Source: Paraniabella defluvii
GTDB taxonomy: Bacteria; Bacteroidota; Bacteroidia; Chitinophagales; Chitinophagaceae
NCBI GenBank assembly: GCA_019316985.1
Contig: CP079215.1
Coordinates: 620,001 to 684,000 of the forward strand
DNA length: 64,000 nucleotides
Reading direction: 5' to 3'
The position numbers and the translations under genes are program-made. How positions within the stretch are numbered: the first letter of the stretch is position 1; each line of letters opens with the position of its first letter. The notes below the pieces were generated by a model that saw nothing but the letters and a program-made list of their open reading frames with translations, made no database searches and was not told the origin of the DNA. Shown here piece by piece: positions 61,644-64,000 of the stretch.

Positions 61644-62698
61644 TTACATTTTTATCACGAGGCCATTGGGCTTTTTACCAACGTTAAGCGTCTTTGTTAC
61701 GGCATGTGATGATACGTTGATTACTGAAACCGTATTGCTTTCCTGGTTGGTGACATAAGCGGTATTCCCGTCCTGTGTGAATACAATGGCGTGCGCTCCT
61801 GCACCAGTATTAAATACACCCGCGTGCATCCACATACTCATGGCATTGTCCCAAGTCCAGTAATGAACTTTCCCATTCATAGGGTCAGTTACCCATAGTT
61901 CATTTTTGACGCGTTATGGGCGGCAAATCCGGGCATAAAACCTAAACTAACAGTTTCGCTTACCGTATTGGTAGCTACATCAATCACTGAAATGGTCTGT
62001 GAAGCCTCATTGTCCACATACATTTTGCCGTTACCTGCAGGCCAGGCTCCGACAGGATCATCGCCTACCGTCAGGGTAGCTACCACAGTTTTTGCAGAAG
62101 GACTGATCACTGAAACTGTACCACTGCCACCGTTGCACACGTAGGCTTTTGTGCCATCCATGCTAAAGGTTACTTCCGCCGGGTCTTCACCTACAGAGAT
62201 TGTATTTTTGACAGCATAGGTAGTGGCATCGTAAACCAACACCTTTCCGTCCATCGCCATTTGCGTTGTCCATATTTCTGTACCGTCCGGTGAATAAACG
62301 GCATTGTGGTTCATTGCCGGTGTTTCGATATCCTTTAAAATGGTCCCTTTCTTTGCATCCAGGATCAGGATACGCCCTTTCATACCTGCCATGCCACCAG
62401 TATGACCTGCACTCAAATCCATACCCGGCACGCCGATGGTTAAATGATCTTGATGGCTATAAATGTGATGCGGCCACATAATCATATTACCACTGGAGTT
62501 CATGATGTCAAAGGTTTCGCTCACGGTATTATCGCTTAGCTTGATAATTGAAACGGTGGCGCTTTCTCCATTGACCACGTATGCTGCGGGGTAATCAATA
62601 TTTTTGTCCATTGGCATATCTCCTTGTCATCTTTGTTACAAGAGGACAAAGTGGTAAAGGAAACGGCAGCGATTGCTAAAAAATGCTATGTTTTTCAT
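61644..62698 (-). CDS. YncE-like seven-blade propeller lipoprotein, three frame breaks
   Basis: Signal MKNIAF, then [16 protein letters not shown] (in a shifted frame near 62670). The body has YVTN-type repeats: [71 protein letters not shown]. Breaks near 62670, 62620 and 61885. About 350 codons. The start overlaps the stop of the ATPase gene (ATGA), so the two are translationally coupled. Secreted beta propellers of this kind are common next to copper genes; ligand unknown. Confidence 0.82.
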
Positions 62699-64000
62699 CT
62701 TTGATTTAAATTTTTGATTTTTAAGAAACTTGCGTTAATAGCCACTACAATGGTGCTTACGCTCATCAGCACAGCACCCATAGCGGGACTTAAAATAAAT
62801 TTTGGATAGAGGACACCTGCTGCAAGTGGAATCGCCACAACGTTGTAACCAACCGCCCATATCAGGTTCTGCACCATTTTTTTGTAGGTGAGTTTACCGA
62901 AGTCAATCAGCTTAACTACATCCCTGGGATCACTGTCCACCAATATGATGTCCGCTGTTTCGGCAGCCACATCCGTACCGGAACCTACGGCAATACCCAC
63001 GTCTGCCTGCGCCAGTGCAGGCGCATCATTGACACCATCACCTGTCATGGCAACCACTTCACCTTTATCCTGGAACTCTTTTACCTTTTCCTGCTTGTTA
63101 TGGGGCAGCACATTTGCCAAATAACCGTCCATTCCTATTTTCCGGCCACCGCAGCAGCAATCCTGTCATTGTCCCCGGTGAGCAAAAAGGACTTAATGCC
63201 CATTTTTTTGAGTTCATCAACTGCCTGTCGGAACCCTCCCGGATGCTGTCTGCCAAAGTGATGATGCCGATTACCTGATTTTCGATGAGGACGAAGTTGA
63301 CTGTTTCGGCTTCCTGGTTGATTTCTGCTGGAATTTCCGGTAAGGAAAGGCGGTTTTCTTTGAAATAATTTGGCCCCGCAGCTACTACATTTTTCCTTTG
63401 ACAACACCTTTAACACCGATGCCCTGCATATAGCTGAAGTTTTCAGACTTCCATAAGGCAAGGCCCTTTTCTTTTAATATTGCCATGATGCCTTTTGCGA
63501 TATGGTGCTCCGAATTTTGCTGTACTGCGGCAGCATACTGGATCACTTCATCAGCCTTATACTCGTTTGTTAACGGGATCACTTTTTCCACTGCATGGGA
63601 GCCTTTGGTGAGCGTTCCGGTTTTATCAAAAATGACGGTAGATAGCTTCCGGGTTGTTTCAAATGCCGTCCGGTTGCGAATGAGCAGACCATTAGTCGCC
63701 GAAAGTGTGGTGGAAATGGCGACTACCAACGGGATAGCCACACCCAATGCGTGCGGGCAGGCGGTTACCATGACCGTAACCATCCTTTCCAGGGCAAAGG
63801 CAGTATCACCACTGCTGGCAAACCAATAAACGAATGTGCCTATGCCAACGGCAATGGCAATAAAAGTGAGCCATTTGGCTACTTTGTCAGCAAGGTTCTG
63901 CGTATTGGACTTAGTAGCCTGTGCCTCTTGGACCAGGTTAATCACCCGGTTCAGGTAGCTGTCTTTTCCTACTGCTGTTACCTTTACCTTCAACGCACCG
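62695..64000 (-). CDS. copB: Copper-translocating P-type ATPase of the CPH (CopB) type, 5' part beyond window, two frame breaks
   Basis: C-terminal two-thirds of a P1B ATPase. The transmembrane metal site is [12 protein letters not shown], i.e. CPH, as in the CopB/P1B-3 branch, rather than CPC. The phosphorylation loop is [12 protein letters not shown]; the nucleotide region [26 protein letters not shown] and [13 protein letters not shown] follows, then two membrane helices. Breaks near 63390 and 63135. The window ends before the N-terminal metal-binding and first membrane segments. It exports copper (or silver) to the periplasm, where the oxidase and lipoproteins of this cluster act. Confidence 0.88.

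Noticed and set aside
1-64000. Mass pseudogenisation or programmed frameshifting as explanation of the broken genes
   Set aside because: Breaks hit essential genes (pyrC, menG), always by single bases in homopolymers, with no in-frame decay elsewhere in the same genes, and the tRNA has the same defect. No slippery-sequence-plus-structure pattern is shared among the sites.
1-64000. CRISPR arrays, rRNA genes, classic insertion sequences
   Set aside because: Looked for regularly spaced repeats, rRNA-like sequence and transposase genes; saw none.

Overview
The window is from a Bacteroidota genome, most likely the Chitinophagaceae or a close relative. The evidence is the repeated TAnnTTTG -7 promoter element, a menaquinone-type UbiE/MenG, PyrC with the DDQVHFREPG signature, and a Bacteroidetes-type (CTnDOT-like) conjugation module.

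About half of the long genes are broken into two or more frames. In nearly every case I inspected, adding one base to a homopolymer restores a normal family member. A tRNA-Arg also lacks exactly one base. I therefore read the breaks mainly as systematic single-base deletion errors in the sequence, not decay, and I annotate whole genes across the breaks.

1-25.9 kb is chromosome. It holds a Wzi/RemB-like outer-membrane protein, pyrC, a MutS-related ATPase, engB, a GntR regulator, menG/ubiE, a BtuF-like protein and a formylglycine-generating-enzyme lipoprotein. Then comes a sulfur locus (9.58-14.9 kb): a palindromic operator and promoter, a 17-codon leader peptide with five Cys codons near its end, a small unknown gene, cysM, cysE, a second copy of the palindrome with its own promoter, a family 2A (SrpI-like) encapsulin, and a SufS-like cysteine desulfurase with a long disordered N-terminal extension typical of encapsulin cargo. 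After this lie a two-component system, a sugar porter, secreted proteins of unknown function, DUF4142, DJ-1/PfpI, YjbQ, ADP-ribosylglycohydrolase and nitronate monooxygenase genes, and a tRNA-Arg(TCT).

26.0-64.0 kb is an integrated mobile element (or two accreted ones) starting at the 3' end of the tRNA. Two related large serine recombinases flank a Fic-domain gene. Behind them is a conjugation operon on the minus strand, read right to left: membrane protein, traE, DUF1896, a very large N6-methylase/SNF2-helicase, traF, a conserved gene, traG, an unknown gene, three TraI-like paralogues, traJ, traK, traL, traM, traN, conserved element genes and a lipoprotein. A regulatory block (rteC and a hybrid kinase-receiver-LuxR protein, with inverted repeats at the rteC promoter) lies upstream of the operon. 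The right end is a copper-resistance cargo: a CPH-type P1B ATPase, a YncE-like propeller lipoprotein, DUF3347, DUF305, a TRASH-like metal-binding lipoprotein, a haem-binding protein and a multicopper oxidase fused to a CopB-like domain. The far end of the element, and any relaxase or coupling protein, lies outside the window.

The two strongest items are the encapsulin sulfur-storage locus and its apparent dual control: a shared palindromic operator, plus a leaderless poly-cysteine leader peptide that suggests cysteine-responsive attenuation.
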